From: an uncultured Mordavella sp. | Lineage (GTDB): Bacteria; Bacillota; Clostridia; Lachnospirales; Lachnospiraceae | Direction of reading: 5' to 3' | Assembly: GCA_902406105.1 (NCBI GenBank) | Contig: CABPCP010000004.1 | Span: forward strand, 1 to 64,000 | Length of the DNA stretch: 64,000 nt | Shown here: positions 8,255 through 16,833 of the stretch, one piece after another | Layout: each line of letters starts with the position of its first letter | Numbering within the stretch: the stretch's first letter is position 1 | Program-made: the position numbers and the translations under genes | The notes under the pieces: model-generated | What the model was told of the DNA's origin: nothing | Database searches by the model: none | Seen by the model: the letters and a program-made list of their open reading frames with translations, nothing else

Positions 8255-9109
8255 TTAGTATTCATCCGGCATTTCATCTACTTCATCGCAGCGGAACACA
8301 GGGCCGTCTTTGCACACATATTTTGATCCGATGTTGCATCTTCCGCATTTCCCAACGCCGCACTTCATCCGCAGTTCCAGGGTGGTATACACCTGTTCTT
8401 TGGAAAATCCAAGTTCTTCCAGGCCCGCCAGCGTAAACTTGATCATGATCGGAGGACCGCACACCAAAGCCGTCTTATTCACGTCAAATCCAAGCTCTTT
8501 CACATAGTTGGGCACGAATCCCACATGGCCGTCCCATCCTTCTTCCTCCCGGTCAATAGTCAGGTAGACATTTACGCCTTCTTTTTTCATCCATACTTCC
8601 TGGATCTCTTTCAGCTGGACCAGATCCTCGGCGGAACGGGATCCGTAGACAATATCCACGCTGCCGTACTTCTCCCGGTTATCCAGCACATAATTGATCA
8701 CGGAACGCAGAGGCGCAAGTCCGATCCCTCCGGCGATAAACAGAAGATTCTTGCCTAACAGCTTATCTTCTACTGGAAAATGATTGCCGTAAGGTCCCCG
8801 GACTGTGATCTCGTCTCCCACTTCCAGACTGTGGAGATAGTCTGTCAGCATCCCGCATTTCTTGATGCTGAACTCCTGATACTCCTGGTTAGTCGGAGAA
8901 GATGTGATAGAAAACATGCCCTCGCTGATCCCAGGCGCGCATAACATGGCGCATTGGCCCGGCATATATTCAAATAATTTGCCTCCCTCCGGCGCGTTGA
9001 CCCGGAAAGTCTTCACATCCGGCGTTTCCTCCCGGATATCTGTAATGACCCCCACCTTGGGGATCAAGGTGTCTAACTCATAATTTTTATGACAGGTACA
9101 TTCACACAT
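8255..9109 (-). CDS. flxA: FlxA-like NAD(P)H:flavin oxidoreductase (FAD, [2Fe-2S])
   Basis: Electron-input subunit of the Flx complex, 284 residues. An FAD-binding ferredoxin-reductase domain is followed by an NAD-binding domain (FIAGGIGLAPLRSVI) and a C-terminal four-Cys [2Fe-2S] motif (CGVGKCGRCN plus a later C), as in dihydroorotate dehydrogenase electron-transfer subunits and AsrB. Established Flx proteins oxidise NADH and pass electrons to HdrA. An ORF from 9187 exists, but the ATG at 9109 has GAGGAGG just upstream and starts 5 bases after the previous stop. AsrB or hydrogenase gamma subunits are the nearest alternatives; flanking FlxD and HdrABC argue against them. Confidence 0.88.
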   Translation of the reverse strand: MCECTCHKNYELDTLIPKVGVITDIREETPDVKTFRVNAPEGGKLFEYMPGQCAMLCAPGISEGMFSITSSPTNQEYQEFSIKKCGMLTDYLHSLEVGDEITVRGPYGNHFPVEDKLLGKNLLFIAGGIGLAPLRSVINYVLDNREKYGSVDIVYGSRSAEDLVQLKEIQEVWMKKEGVNVYLTIDREEEGWDGHVGFVPNYVKELGFDVNKTALVCGPPIMIKFTLAGLEELGFSKEQVYTTLELRMKCGVGKCGRCNIGSKYVCKDGPVFRCDEVDEMPDEY

Positions 9110-9114
9110 GCCTC

Positions 9115-10161
9115 TTACGCCTCCTCTTCCTGAAATGCTTTCACAACCTTTACGATGTTCAAGGCTGCCGGACATTTCTCCACGCATCGGCCGCAGCCTA
9201 CGCAGGAGTACATCCCGTCATTATTGGCCGGGAAATACACCAGCTTGTGCATAAACCGCTGGCGGAACCGCTCTTTCTGAGTGGTCCGGTTATTTCCGTG
9301 AGCCATCATGGTAAAATCTGAATACATGCAGGAATCCCAGCAGCGGTATCTCTGCACGCCATGTCCGGTATCATAATCTTTGATGTCATAACACTGGCAG
9401 GTGGGGCAGACAAAGGTGCAGGTCCCGCAAGCCAGACAGGGTTTATACAGCTCTTCCCACAAAGGAGACTCAAATTTCTCCATCAGCACGTCCCCATTCC
9501 AGCCTTCCAGCGAAAGATGGGAATAAGGAAGTTTATCAATGATATTCCGGATCTTCTGCTGTTCTTCTTCCACCTGGGCTTTGGCTTTCGTTTCTTCCGC
9601 TCCTTCCAGCTTCTCCAGAAGATCCGCCGCCAGATCCGTCAGAGCCTCTCCCTTTTCCGTCTCCGGCTTCCAGTACAGGGTATCCCCGGTCATCCAGGTC
9701 ACCACATCTGCCGTGGGATCCGCCGCGTCAATGCCAAACACCTTGCAGAAGCAGGTCTCTTCCGGTTCCCGGCAGGCCATAGCTACGATCGTCCCATGGT
9801 CTCTCCTGGCCGCGTAAAAGGTATCGATGGGATCCGATAAAAATACCCGGTCCAGCACTTCTACTCCCTTGATATCGCAGGCTTTCATGCCAAACACCAC
9901 AAAATCCTGTTCTTTTAACGCCTCCGGCTCTACCGTGATCTTCTTTCCATTCCGGATACAGGTGTATAGGTTCTCACTCTGGGGAAAGAACACGTCTTTT
10001 GGGGACTTTACGCTTTTCAGCGTCTCCAGGTCCACCTGCCCTTCCTCGCTCCAAGGGCCGAAATTCACCTGTCCCGCGCTTTTTAACGGCAGGTACAATT
10101 CCTGGGCCGCGGCGATCTTCTGAAATAAGGAGGGTAAATTTTCTTTCTTGATCTTGTACAT
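9115..10161 (-). CDS. 4Fe-4S dicluster protein, FlxB/AsrA-like
   Basis: Iron-sulfur protein of 348 residues. The N-terminal two thirds resembles AsrA/hydrogenase beta-type subunits (KACDIKGVEVLDRVF, with MACREPEETCFC Cys pairs). The C-terminal third has CLACGTCTFVCPTCQC and CVGCGRCVEKCP motifs for two [4Fe-4S] clusters. It lies between FlxA and a second iron-sulfur protein, the position of FlxB/FlxC in flxABCD-hdrABC clusters, and is inferred to shuttle electrons between FlxA and HdrA. Which letter applies cannot be decided by eye, so no symbol is given. Confidence 0.85.
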   Translation of the reverse strand: MYKIKKENLPSLFQKIAAAQELYLPLKSAGQVNFGPWSEEGQVDLETLKSVKSPKDVFFPQSENLYTCIRNGKKITVEPEALKEQDFVVFGMKACDIKGVEVLDRVFLSDPIDTFYAARRDHGTIVAMACREPEETCFCKVFGIDAADPTADVVTWMTGDTLYWKPETEKGEALTDLAADLLEKLEGAEETKAKAQVEEEQQKIRNIIDKLPYSHLSLEGWNGDVLMEKFESPLWEELYKPCLACGTCTFVCPTCQCYDIKDYDTGHGVQRYRCWDSCMYSDFTMMAHGNNRTTQKERFRQRFMHKLVYFPANNDGMYSCVGCGRCVEKCPAALNIVKVVKAFQEEEA

Positions 10162-10164
10162 ACG

Positions 10165-11139
10165 CTATCTCCTTTCCGCCACGATTCCAGGCTCTGCATC
10201 GTCAAATTGGTAACTGGTCAGGGGGCCTTTTTCCTCAAGATCGGCGCCCGCCTGGTATTCTCCGTAGAGTTCATCGATATCTTTGATAAACTTCCGGTTA
10301 AACAAATGAAGGGGAATCCCCTGGGGACATACTCTGCTGCATTCTCCGCAGTCTGTACATCTTCCCGCCACATGGAAAGCCCGGATGATGTGGAACATCT
10401 TTTCCTCAAAAGAATCCACGTTGGCTTTCTGGGCGCTGTCAAATTTATTGCTGTCAAAGACACATTTGCGGCAGCTGCAGGCCGGGCAGACATTCCGGCA
10501 GGCGTTGCACCGGATACATTTGCTAAGCTCCTTCTGGAAGAAGGCGAATTTCTCTTCCGGGCTCATGGCCTCGATCTTCTCCACCTCCGCGAAACGGTCT
10601 CCGTCTGTAGTCTCTTTGGACTCTCCTATGATCTCATCATAGATCATATGGTCCTTGCCTTTACAGACGTGACACCGCTCCAGCATAGCCTCCTGATAGG
10701 TACAGGTCTTCTCCCCGTAAAGGGTCTGGATCGTCAGGTCTTTTGCCTCATCTTCAAGCTCTGCTCCCTGGATGTCCTGGATTCCTTTGATTCCCATCCC
10801 GCGGATCTTCTCAATGTCCAGTTTCCCTTTACAGCCCACACCGATGATATAGGCTTTCTCCCGGTCTACCCGGTGCTCCTTCATAAGCTGCTGGAAACTG
10901 TAAGTATCGCAAGGCTTTAAACACACCAGGGTCTTTCCCTCCAGCTTGGACGCCTCGATCATATATTTACTTAGATTCGCTCCGCAGAATCCATTGTATA
11001 CAAAATCCGCAAAGTCTTCTTCCTTCTCAAAATAAGCTGGTTCTGGATTATAAGGCAGGTCGCCGGCTTTCCATCCCAGCACTCTGGCCACTTGCCCGTC
11101 TGCCAGAAGTTCTTTCGCGCGGTTTATTAACTCCTGCAT
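10165..11139 (-). CDS. 4Fe-4S protein, FlxC-like
   Basis: Iron-sulfur protein of 324 residues. The N-terminal part (GFCGANLSKYM, LVCLKPCDTYSFQQLM, GVGCKGKLDIEKIRGMG) resembles FrhB/hydrogenase-beta type domains. It is followed by a CIRCNACRNVCPACSCRKC motif and a CTDCGECSRVCPQGIP motif, enough for two [4Fe-4S] clusters with extra Cys. It overlaps flxD by 13 bases and precedes the FlxB-like gene by 3 bases, so translation is tightly coupled. It is assigned to the Flx complex by content and position; letters B and C may be swapped. Confidence 0.85.
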   Translation of the reverse strand: MQELINRAKELLADGQVARVLGWKAGDLPYNPEPAYFEKEEDFADFVYNGFCGANLSKYMIEASKLEGKTLVCLKPCDTYSFQQLMKEHRVDREKAYIIGVGCKGKLDIEKIRGMGIKGIQDIQGAELEDEAKDLTIQTLYGEKTCTYQEAMLERCHVCKGKDHMIYDEIIGESKETTDGDRFAEVEKIEAMSPEEKFAFFQKELSKCIRCNACRNVCPACSCRKCVFDSNKFDSAQKANVDSFEEKMFHIIRAFHVAGRCTDCGECSRVCPQGIPLHLFNRKFIKDIDELYGEYQAGADLEEKGPLTSYQFDDAEPGIVAERR

Positions 11140-11570
11140 CTCAAATCCTCCAATCTTACGTTTTTCCCAAGAGACTGAATCTTCTCTACAAATTCATGCA
11201 TGGTCTGGGAGAATTTCACTCCTTCCGCCGCAGATACCCACTCCACGCGAGTCCGTCCGCTTTCCACGCCGATATAATCCAGCATGGAGAACAACAGCGT
11301 CATCCTTCTCCTTGCGTAATAGTTTCCGGAGGTATAGTGACAGTCTCCCGGATGACACCCGCAGATGATCACTCCATCCGCTCCCCGCTCAAAAGCCCTT
11401 AAGATAAACATGGGATTCACACGGCAGGAACAGGGAACCCGGATGATCTTCACATCGGCGGAATAAGACAGACGGCTGCTTCCTGCTAAGTCCGCGCCTG
11501 CGTAACTGCACCAGTTGCAGCAGAACGCCACGATCTTCGGTCTAAATTCTTCTTTTGCTTCTATCGACAT
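11127..11570 (-). CDS. flxD: FlxD/MvhD-like electron-transfer protein
   Basis: MvhD/FlxD family protein of 147 residues, the link between an electron-donor module and HdrA. It shows the family cysteine pattern CCNWCSY (C17, C18, C21), CSC (C47, C49) and CGCHPGDC (C70, C72, C77), which binds a [2Fe-2S] cluster in MvhD. It overlaps hdrA by 10 bases and the following gene by 13. With flxA and two dicluster proteins it completes a Flx set; no hydrogenase large subunit is present, so NADH rather than H2 is the likely donor. Confidence 0.92.
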   Translation of the reverse strand: MSIEAKEEFRPKIVAFCCNWCSYAGADLAGSSRLSYSADVKIIRVPCSCRVNPMFILRAFERGADGVIICGCHPGDCHYTSGNYYARRRMTLLFSMLDYIGVESGRTRVEWVSAAEGVKFSQTMHEFVEKIQSLGKNVRLEDLRCRS

Positions 11571-13549
11571 ATCGCATCCACCTCCGCTAGAATCTGTCTA
11601 TTTGAGAATCCCTGCAGGTCCATAGCGCCAGACGGACAGGTAACGGTACAAGCGCCGCAGCCCTGGCAGAGCGCGTCGTTGACCACCGCCAGTCTCCTTA
11701 CCTCCCGGATTCCATGATCGTTCACCTCTTTTTCTTCGTAGGTGATGGCTCCATAGGGGCATACATTCGCGCACTGGGAACAGCCGTTGCACAGCAATTC
11801 ATCGGAATGTGCCGTACATGGGTTGGTCAAAAGCTTATCTTTGGCCAGAAGCCCGATGGCTTTCACCGCCGCCGCTCCTGCCTGGGATACCGTCTCAGGA
11901 ATGTCCTTTGGCCCCTGGCATACGCCGGAAAGGAAAACACCCGCTGTGGGAGATTCCACCGGACGGAGTTTTGCGTGGGCTTCCGTCAGGAAATTATTGG
12001 TATCAATACTTGCCGTCAGCATGGTAGCGATCTTCCGTACGTCTGGATTTGGCTCAATGGCCGCCGCCAGCACTACCATATCTGCTTCTTTTAGGATCTG
12101 TTTATTATCCAGCAGGTCCGCTCCCTGTACCAAGAGTTTCCCATCCGGCTGCGGAATGACTTTTCCCACCTGGCCTTTGATATAATCTACCCCGTATTCT
12201 TCCACTGCCCGGCGATAGAACTCATCAAAGTTCTTGCCTGGGGTCCGCACATCAATGTAGAATACGGTCACATGGACATCCGGGTATTTGTCCCGGATCA
12301 GCATAGCGTGCTTTGCCGTATACATACAGCAGATCTTAGAGCAGTAGCTCTTTCCTCTGTGGTCCGCGCACCGGCTTCCTACGCACTGGACAAATACGAT
12401 CTCCTTGGGTGCCTTTCCATCGGAAAGCCGCTCCAGATGGCCTCCTGTTGGGCCCGCCGCGTTCATGATCCGCTCCAGCTCCAGGGATGTGATCACGTCT
12501 TTGCTCTGGCTGTAAGCGTACTCGTCATAATCATCCAGCTTGATCATATCGAATCCGGTGGCCACTACAATAGCGCCGTACTTCTCTGTAATGATCTCGT
12601 CTTCCTGTTCATAGTCGATAGCGCCGGCCTGGCACACCTTGGAGCAGACGCCGCATTTCCCCGTCTTAAATTTGATGCAGGCCTCCCGGTCGATCACCGG
12701 GACATTGGGAATGGCCTGGGCAAACGGCGTATAAATGGCGCTGCGGTTGTTCAGGCCCCGGTTAAACTCGCTGGGCGTCTTTTTGCTTGGACATTTCTCC
12801 TGGCATACCCCGCATCCGGTACACTTGGACATATCCACACTTCTCGCCTTCTTGCGGATATCCACCGTGAAATCTCCCACAAATCCGGATACTTTCTCTA
12901 CTTCGCTGTATGTATAGATATTGATATTGGGATGTGCGTTTGCCTCTACCATCTTCGGCGTCAGGATACAGGCGGAACAGTCCAGGGTGGGGAAGGTCTT
13001 GTCAAGCTGGGACATCCTTCCTCCGATGCTGGGGGTTTTCTCCACAATATCTACCGGATATCCCGCATCCGCAATGTCCAAAGCAGTCTGGATCCCCGCG
13101 ATCCCGCCTCCGATCACCAGAGCCCGTTTGGTCACCCGGCTCTCCCCTGGTTTCAGCGGAGTGTTTAAGTTTACTTTCGCTACCGCCGCCCGCATAAGGA
13201 TCACCGCTTTTTCCGTAGCCTCTTCCATATCCTTGTGGATCCAGGAACAGTGCTCCCGGATATTGGCGATCTCTACCATATAGGGATTTAACCCTGCTCT
13301 TTCCGCCGCGTTCCGGAAGGTGGTCTCGTGCATCCTGGGAGAACAGGAACAAACTACGATGCCGCTTAAGTTCTTCTCCTGGATCGCCTCCCGGATCTTC
13401 TCCTGACCGGCCTCTGAACACATATATTGATAATCCTCCGCATGAACCACGCCCGGCTCATGGAGGGCCATTTCTACTACTTTCTTTACGTCTACCGTTG
13501 CCGCGATATTGGTACCGCAATGACAGACGAATACTCCGATCCTAAGCAC
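11561..13549 (-). CDS. hdrA: Heterodisulfide reductase subunit A-like bifurcating flavoprotein
   Basis: HdrA family, 662 residues, expected site of flavin-based electron bifurcation. Order: N-terminal HdrA segment with Cys-rich FVCHCG and CSCSPRMHE; FAD-binding GGGIAGIQ (147-154); inserted ferredoxin domain (CTGCGVCQEKCP from 243, and CGVCSKVCQAGAI); FAD/thioredoxin-reductase-like core with CVGSRC and YCSKICC; C-terminal ferredoxin domain with CNGCSQCANVCP (from 587) and CQGCGACTVTCP (from 628). Length matches full HdrA. In known complexes it splits electrons from FlxD/MvhD between HdrB and ferredoxin. The high-potential acceptor here is inferred to be fumarate, through HdrBC and FrdAB. Confidence 0.94.
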   Translation of the reverse strand: MLRIGVFVCHCGTNIAATVDVKKVVEMALHEPGVVHAEDYQYMCSEAGQEKIREAIQEKNLSGIVVCSCSPRMHETTFRNAAERAGLNPYMVEIANIREHCSWIHKDMEEATEKAVILMRAAVAKVNLNTPLKPGESRVTKRALVIGGGIAGIQTALDIADAGYPVDIVEKTPSIGGRMSQLDKTFPTLDCSACILTPKMVEANAHPNINIYTYSEVEKVSGFVGDFTVDIRKKARSVDMSKCTGCGVCQEKCPSKKTPSEFNRGLNNRSAIYTPFAQAIPNVPVIDREACIKFKTGKCGVCSKVCQAGAIDYEQEDEIITEKYGAIVVATGFDMIKLDDYDEYAYSQSKDVITSLELERIMNAAGPTGGHLERLSDGKAPKEIVFVQCVGSRCADHRGKSYCSKICCMYTAKHAMLIRDKYPDVHVTVFYIDVRTPGKNFDEFYRRAVEEYGVDYIKGQVGKVIPQPDGKLLVQGADLLDNKQILKEADMVVLAAAIEPNPDVRKIATMLTASIDTNNFLTEAHAKLRPVESPTAGVFLSGVCQGPKDIPETVSQAGAAAVKAIGLLAKDKLLTNPCTAHSDELLCNGCSQCANVCPYGAITYEEKEVNDHGIREVRRLAVVNDALCQGCGACTVTCPSGAMDLQGFSNRQILAEVDAICR

Positions 13550-13555
13550 CTTCTA

Positions 13556-13945
13556 TCACCTCCTGTATCTTCTGAACGCGCTGACTAAGAGCTGCTGCGG
13601 GGTTTCCGGATCTAACAGTTCCGGGATTTCATCCGGGGTCAGGTAGTCCCCGCCTTTTTCCCGTTCTACGATCTGTCTTGCCGCATCGATCAGCTTGCCC
13701 GGTTTTACATCCCTGGGACACCGCTGCACGCAGGCAAAGCAGGAAAGACATTTCCACAAAGACCTAGACTGCACCAGTGACTCGATATCTTCATTGATCA
13801 CATAAGAAACAAACTGATGAGGCTTGATATCCATCTCGTTATAGGACGGACAGGTAGCGGAGCATTTGCCGCATTTCATACATTTCAGCGGATTCACGCC
13901 GCTGATCTCCTGGATCAGTTCTGCTTGTTTTTTCTGGTCTTTCAC
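13556..13945 (-). CDS. hdrC: Heterodisulfide reductase subunit C-like ferredoxin
   Basis: HdrC family, 129 residues, with two [4Fe-4S] motifs: CMKCGKCSATCPSYNEMD and CLSCFACVQRCPRDV. In HdrABC it wires HdrA to HdrB. The start codon overlaps the HdrB stop as ATGA, and the stop lies 6 bases before hdrA, so the three genes are translationally coupled. The order hdrB-hdrC-hdrA is collinear with the flx genes. Confidence 0.93.
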   Translation of the reverse strand: MKDQKKQAELIQEISGVNPLKCMKCGKCSATCPSYNEMDIKPHQFVSYVINEDIESLVQSRSLWKCLSCFACVQRCPRDVKPGKLIDAARQIVEREKGGDYLTPDEIPELLDPETPQQLLVSAFRRYRR

Positions 13946-14745
13946 TGCTTTTTCACCTCGTCTTTCACTCCCAGGGCCTCTGCCAGAAGTTCTGTAAAAT
14001 AATAAACCGGCAGATCCTCTTCCAGATTTTTATTCAGATTATACATACAGAGAGGACAGGCGGTGATCAGCATATCCGCGCCGAATCCTTCCGCGCTGTC
14101 CCCAATCTTTCTGCACATCTCTTTTGCCATATCTTTTTCTTTCAGCGATATGTAACCGCCGCAGCACTCATTCCTGTATGGATAGATTACCGGCTCTGCT
14201 CCGATCGCCCGTATAAAATCTTCCATGATCTTAGGATTCTCCGGATCGTCAAATGCCAGGATCTTTCCCGGTCTCAAAAGCAGACATCCGTAATAAGCGC
14301 CGATCTTCTTTCCTTCCAGTGGATGCACCACCTTTTCTTTCAGAACGTCAAATCCAATCTCGTCCCGGAGCACCTCCAGGAAATGCAGGACTTTCGTCTC
14401 ACCCTGATAGGGTTCTGCCAGTTCTCCCGCCATATAGTTGTTGGCCTTGGTGCGGATCTCTTCTACGTTGCGCATATCATCGTTGACTCTCTTGATCACA
14501 TGATGACAGGCGGAACATAAAGTGACCAGATCCTGGCCTTTTTCTTTCGCGTCGTTTAGTGCCCGGACGGAAGCAAGCTTCGTTGCGATCTCATCTGTCC
14601 CCAGGGGATACACGCCGCCGCAGCACTGCCATTCCTTGATCTCCTCCAGCTCAAATCCCAGAGCCTGGGCGGAAGCTCTGGCATAAGAATCCAGAGCCTC
14701 CGCTTTATTTTTCAAGGTACAGCCGGGATAATAACTGTATCTCAT
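13942..14745 (-). CDS. hdrB: Heterodisulfide reductase subunit B-like CCG-domain protein
   Basis: HdrB family, 267 residues, with both complete CCG domains: C9, C41-C42, C77 and C80, then C154, C194-C195, C230 and C233. In methanogens these bind two non-cubane [4Fe-4S] clusters that reduce CoM-S-S-CoB. Gut Clostridia do not make that heterodisulfide, so another acceptor is needed. The separate TfrAB-like pair in the operon is the obvious candidate, because methanogen TfrB carries an HdrB-like domain fused to its iron-sulfur part. This makes hdrB plus frdB a split version of that arrangement (inference). Confidence 0.93.
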   Translation of the reverse strand: MRYSYYPGCTLKNKAEALDSYARASAQALGFELEEIKEWQCCGGVYPLGTDEIATKLASVRALNDAKEKGQDLVTLCSACHHVIKRVNDDMRNVEEIRTKANNYMAGELAEPYQGETKVLHFLEVLRDEIGFDVLKEKVVHPLEGKKIGAYYGCLLLRPGKILAFDDPENPKIMEDFIRAIGAEPVIYPYRNECCGGYISLKEKDMAKEMCRKIGDSAEGFGADMLITACPLCMYNLNKNLEEDLPVYYFTELLAEALGVKDEVKKQ

Positions 14746-14769
14746 ATTGGTTCCTCCTTATCCCTCTTC

Positions 14770-15714
14770 TTAGATCTCAATCTGAGCGATCACATCTTTT
14801 AATACATTTGCGCTGTTCCGAAGCTTTTCCACCTCTTCGTCCGTCAGCCGCACCGGTATCCTGCCCTGTACTCCTTTAGGCCCTACCAGAGTCAATGTAC
14901 TTAAGGCCACATCTTCAATCCCGTATTCTCCGTGCATCATACTGGAAACGGTAGCTACAGAATCCGAAGCGGCGAGCACAAGATTACAAAGCTCACAGAC
15001 CGCTACTGAAACAGCATAGAACGTTGCTCCCTTTTTAGCGATCACCTGTCCGCCAGACTTATGCACATATTCTTCCATAGCGTCTTTATCCAATTTTTCT
15101 ATGCCTACCTTGTCGGCCATCGCCTCATAGTACGCATCCAGATTCATACTGGCAATGTCCGCGCTGGACCACGGAACAAAAGAAGAATCCCCATGTTCCC
15201 CATACACATACGCATGGATATTCTTCTGAGCCACATGAAAATGTTCAGACAGGCCATAACGCAGCCTGGCCGTATCCAAAACAGTTCCAGAACCAATGAT
15301 CTGGTTCTCTGGGAGACCCGAAATCTTGGTAAACACATAGGTCAGAATATCTACGGGGTTGCTGACAATAATATAGATCGCGTTAGGCGCCGCTTTCACG
15401 ATCTGAGGCGTGATCTGTTTGATGATATTCACATTAGTCTGGGTAAGCTCGATCCTGGTCTGTCCAGGTTTCCTCGCAATACCAGATGTGATGATCACAA
15501 TATCAGATCCGACCGCGTCTTCATATTCTCCCGCAATGATAGATACCGGATTACGGAAGCAGGTCCCCTGCTTGATGTCCATGACCTCACCCTCGACCTT
15601 GTCCTTATTAATGTCGATCAGGACGATCTCAGATGCGATATCTTCCCCTGACAGCTTATAAGCTATCGTAGCTCCAACACTTCCTGCGCCAATAATCGTA
15701 ATCTTGCTGCTCAT
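14770..15714 (-). CDS. mdh: Malate dehydrogenase of the LDH/MDH family
   Basis: NAD-dependent 2-hydroxyacid dehydrogenase of the lactate/malate superfamily, 314 residues. Features are GAGSVGATIAYKL (9-21), acidic D34 for NAD, the catalytic pair D147/R150 (LDTAR) and H174 (GEHGDSS). The substrate-specificity loop reads ARKPGQTR. R81 occupies the position called 102 in LDH, which is Gln in lactate and Arg in malate dehydrogenases, so oxaloacetate/malate is favoured. Automatic tools often call such proteins lactate dehydrogenase. It is first in the operon, 25 bases before hdrB, and its promoter carries a Rex-like site. Confidence 0.87.
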   Translation of the reverse strand: MSSKITIIGAGSVGATIAYKLSGEDIASEIVLIDINKDKVEGEVMDIKQGTCFRNPVSIIAGEYEDAVGSDIVIITSGIARKPGQTRIELTQTNVNIIKQITPQIVKAAPNAIYIIVSNPVDILTYVFTKISGLPENQIIGSGTVLDTARLRYGLSEHFHVAQKNIHAYVYGEHGDSSFVPWSSADIASMNLDAYYEAMADKVGIEKLDKDAMEEYVHKSGGQVIAKKGATFYAVSVAVCELCNLVLAASDSVATVSSMMHGEYGIEDVALSTLTLVGPKGVQGRIPVRLTDEEVEKLRNSANVLKDVIAQIEI

Positions 15715-15760
15715 AGTTCACCTATTCCTTTCTTCTGTTAAATTTTTCACTATACTAGGA

Positions 15761-15789
15761 ATGATATCATATCGTTAATTATTTGACAA
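15761..15789 (-). promoter_or_regulatory. Promoter of the mdh-hdr-flx-frd-fum operon with Rex-like operator
   Basis: On the minus strand a -35 TTGTCA (15784-15789) and -10 TATCAT (15761-15766) are separated by 17 bases. The 18-mer at 15772-15789 reads TTGTCAAATAATTAACGA. It matches the clostridial Rex site TTGTTAA-N4-TTAACAA at 12 of 14 defined positions and covers the -35 box. Rex releases DNA at high NADH/NAD, so the operon would be induced when NADH accumulates. A second perfect palindrome, ATGATATCAT, covers 15761-15770. The rex gene is not in this window. Confidence 0.65.
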
Positions 15790-15855
15790 GGTAATTTACA
15801 GACATTTTTCAAAATTTTTGTCTTGATCTTTTTTATTCTTTTTCCATATAAACAG

Positions 15856-15918
15856 ACAAAAAAAAGACTCTCTTGCAATCCCTTCCATTTTAAACCGTCT
15901 GGGTCTCACAAGATCGTC
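15856..15918 (-). terminator. Probable terminator after lgt
   Basis: Imperfect stem (GAC..CTTG with CAAG..GTC) with a long apical region, followed on the minus strand by eight T residues. It lies 22 bases after the lgt stop and separates lgt from the mdh operon promoter. Confidence 0.5.
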
Positions 15919-15940
15919 TCTTTTTTAATTTTTTATAAAA

Positions 15941-16816
15941 TTAGTATCGGCCGGACGCGTACTCTTCTTTCACTCTCTTCCTCTTCCACACAATCAATCC
16001 CAGCGCCGCCAAAGCCGTCACTCCCGCCAGAATCTGAGAGACCGCGAGGCTGGTCCCCGGAATCAGGAGCTGGTCTGTCCGAAGACCTTCGATCCAGAAT
16101 CTTCCGATCCCGTATCCCATCAGATAGATCAAGAAGACTTCTCCGTCAAACTTCTTATATCTCCGGTAAATCAGCATTACAGCCAATACCATCACACACC
16201 AAAGGGATTCGTAGAGAAACGTTGGATGGGCCTGGATATAGGCGACTCCGTCAACGTTCTCAATATGTTCCCGCATAAGCTTTGAAATATCACTTCCCCG
16301 GACCGCATCTATCGGCAGCCTCATGGCCAGCAGACCATCCGTATACTCTCCGAAGGCTTCCCGATTGAAGAAATTCCCCCAGCGGCCGATCGCTTGTCCC
16401 GCCGCAAGTCCAAGGCCCGCCGTATCAAAGATCAACGGCGCGGACAGTCCTTTCACTTTAGCAAACACAAGCACCGTAAGAACCGCCGCGATGATCCCGC
16501 CATAGATGGCAAGACCTCCTTCCCGGATCTGGAAAATACTCTTCCAATCATCTTTATAGATGTCCCAGGAAAAGATAACATAATAAAGCCTGGCTCCAAT
16601 GATCGAGAAAATAACCGCAAAGATGGAAAGATCATAGTAGTCTTCTGGATTCTGTTCCGTACGTTTCGCTTCCCGGACCGTTAAAAAAAAGCCTGCCAGA
16701 ATTCCGCAGGCAATGAGGATACCGTAAAAAGTGATATCAAACCCAAATAAAGTAATGTGGTCTCCAACTGAGGACAGGTGAATTCCAAGGTTTGGGAAAT
16801 CAATTGACTTGTGCAT
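15941..16816 (-). CDS. lgt: Prolipoprotein diacylglyceryl transferase
   Basis: Membrane enzyme of 291 residues that transfers diacylglycerol from phosphatidylglycerol to the lipobox Cys of prelipoproteins. The Lgt signature GRWGNFFNREAFG is present, together with about seven hydrophobic helices and the C-terminal GIGRFWIEGLRTD segment. An in-frame ORF extends 46 codons upstream to 16954, but that part is translated repeat DNA. The ATG at 16816 has GAAAGGAG eight bases upstream and is the true start. Confidence 0.94.
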   Translation of the reverse strand: MHKSIDFPNLGIHLSSVGDHITLFGFDITFYGILIACGILAGFFLTVREAKRTEQNPEDYYDLSIFAVIFSIIGARLYYVIFSWDIYKDDWKSIFQIREGGLAIYGGIIAAVLTVLVFAKVKGLSAPLIFDTAGLGLAAGQAIGRWGNFFNREAFGEYTDGLLAMRLPIDAVRGSDISKLMREHIENVDGVAYIQAHPTFLYESLWCVMVLAVMLIYRRYKKFDGEVFLIYLMGYGIGRFWIEGLRTDQLLIPGTSLAVSQILAGVTALAALGLIVWKRKRVKEEYASGRY

Positions 16817-16833
16817 GACGCTCCTTTCTTCTC

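Noticed and set aside
14770-15714. Lactate dehydrogenase as the product name
   Set aside because: The specificity-loop residue is Arg, and the operon is about malate, fumarate and succinate.
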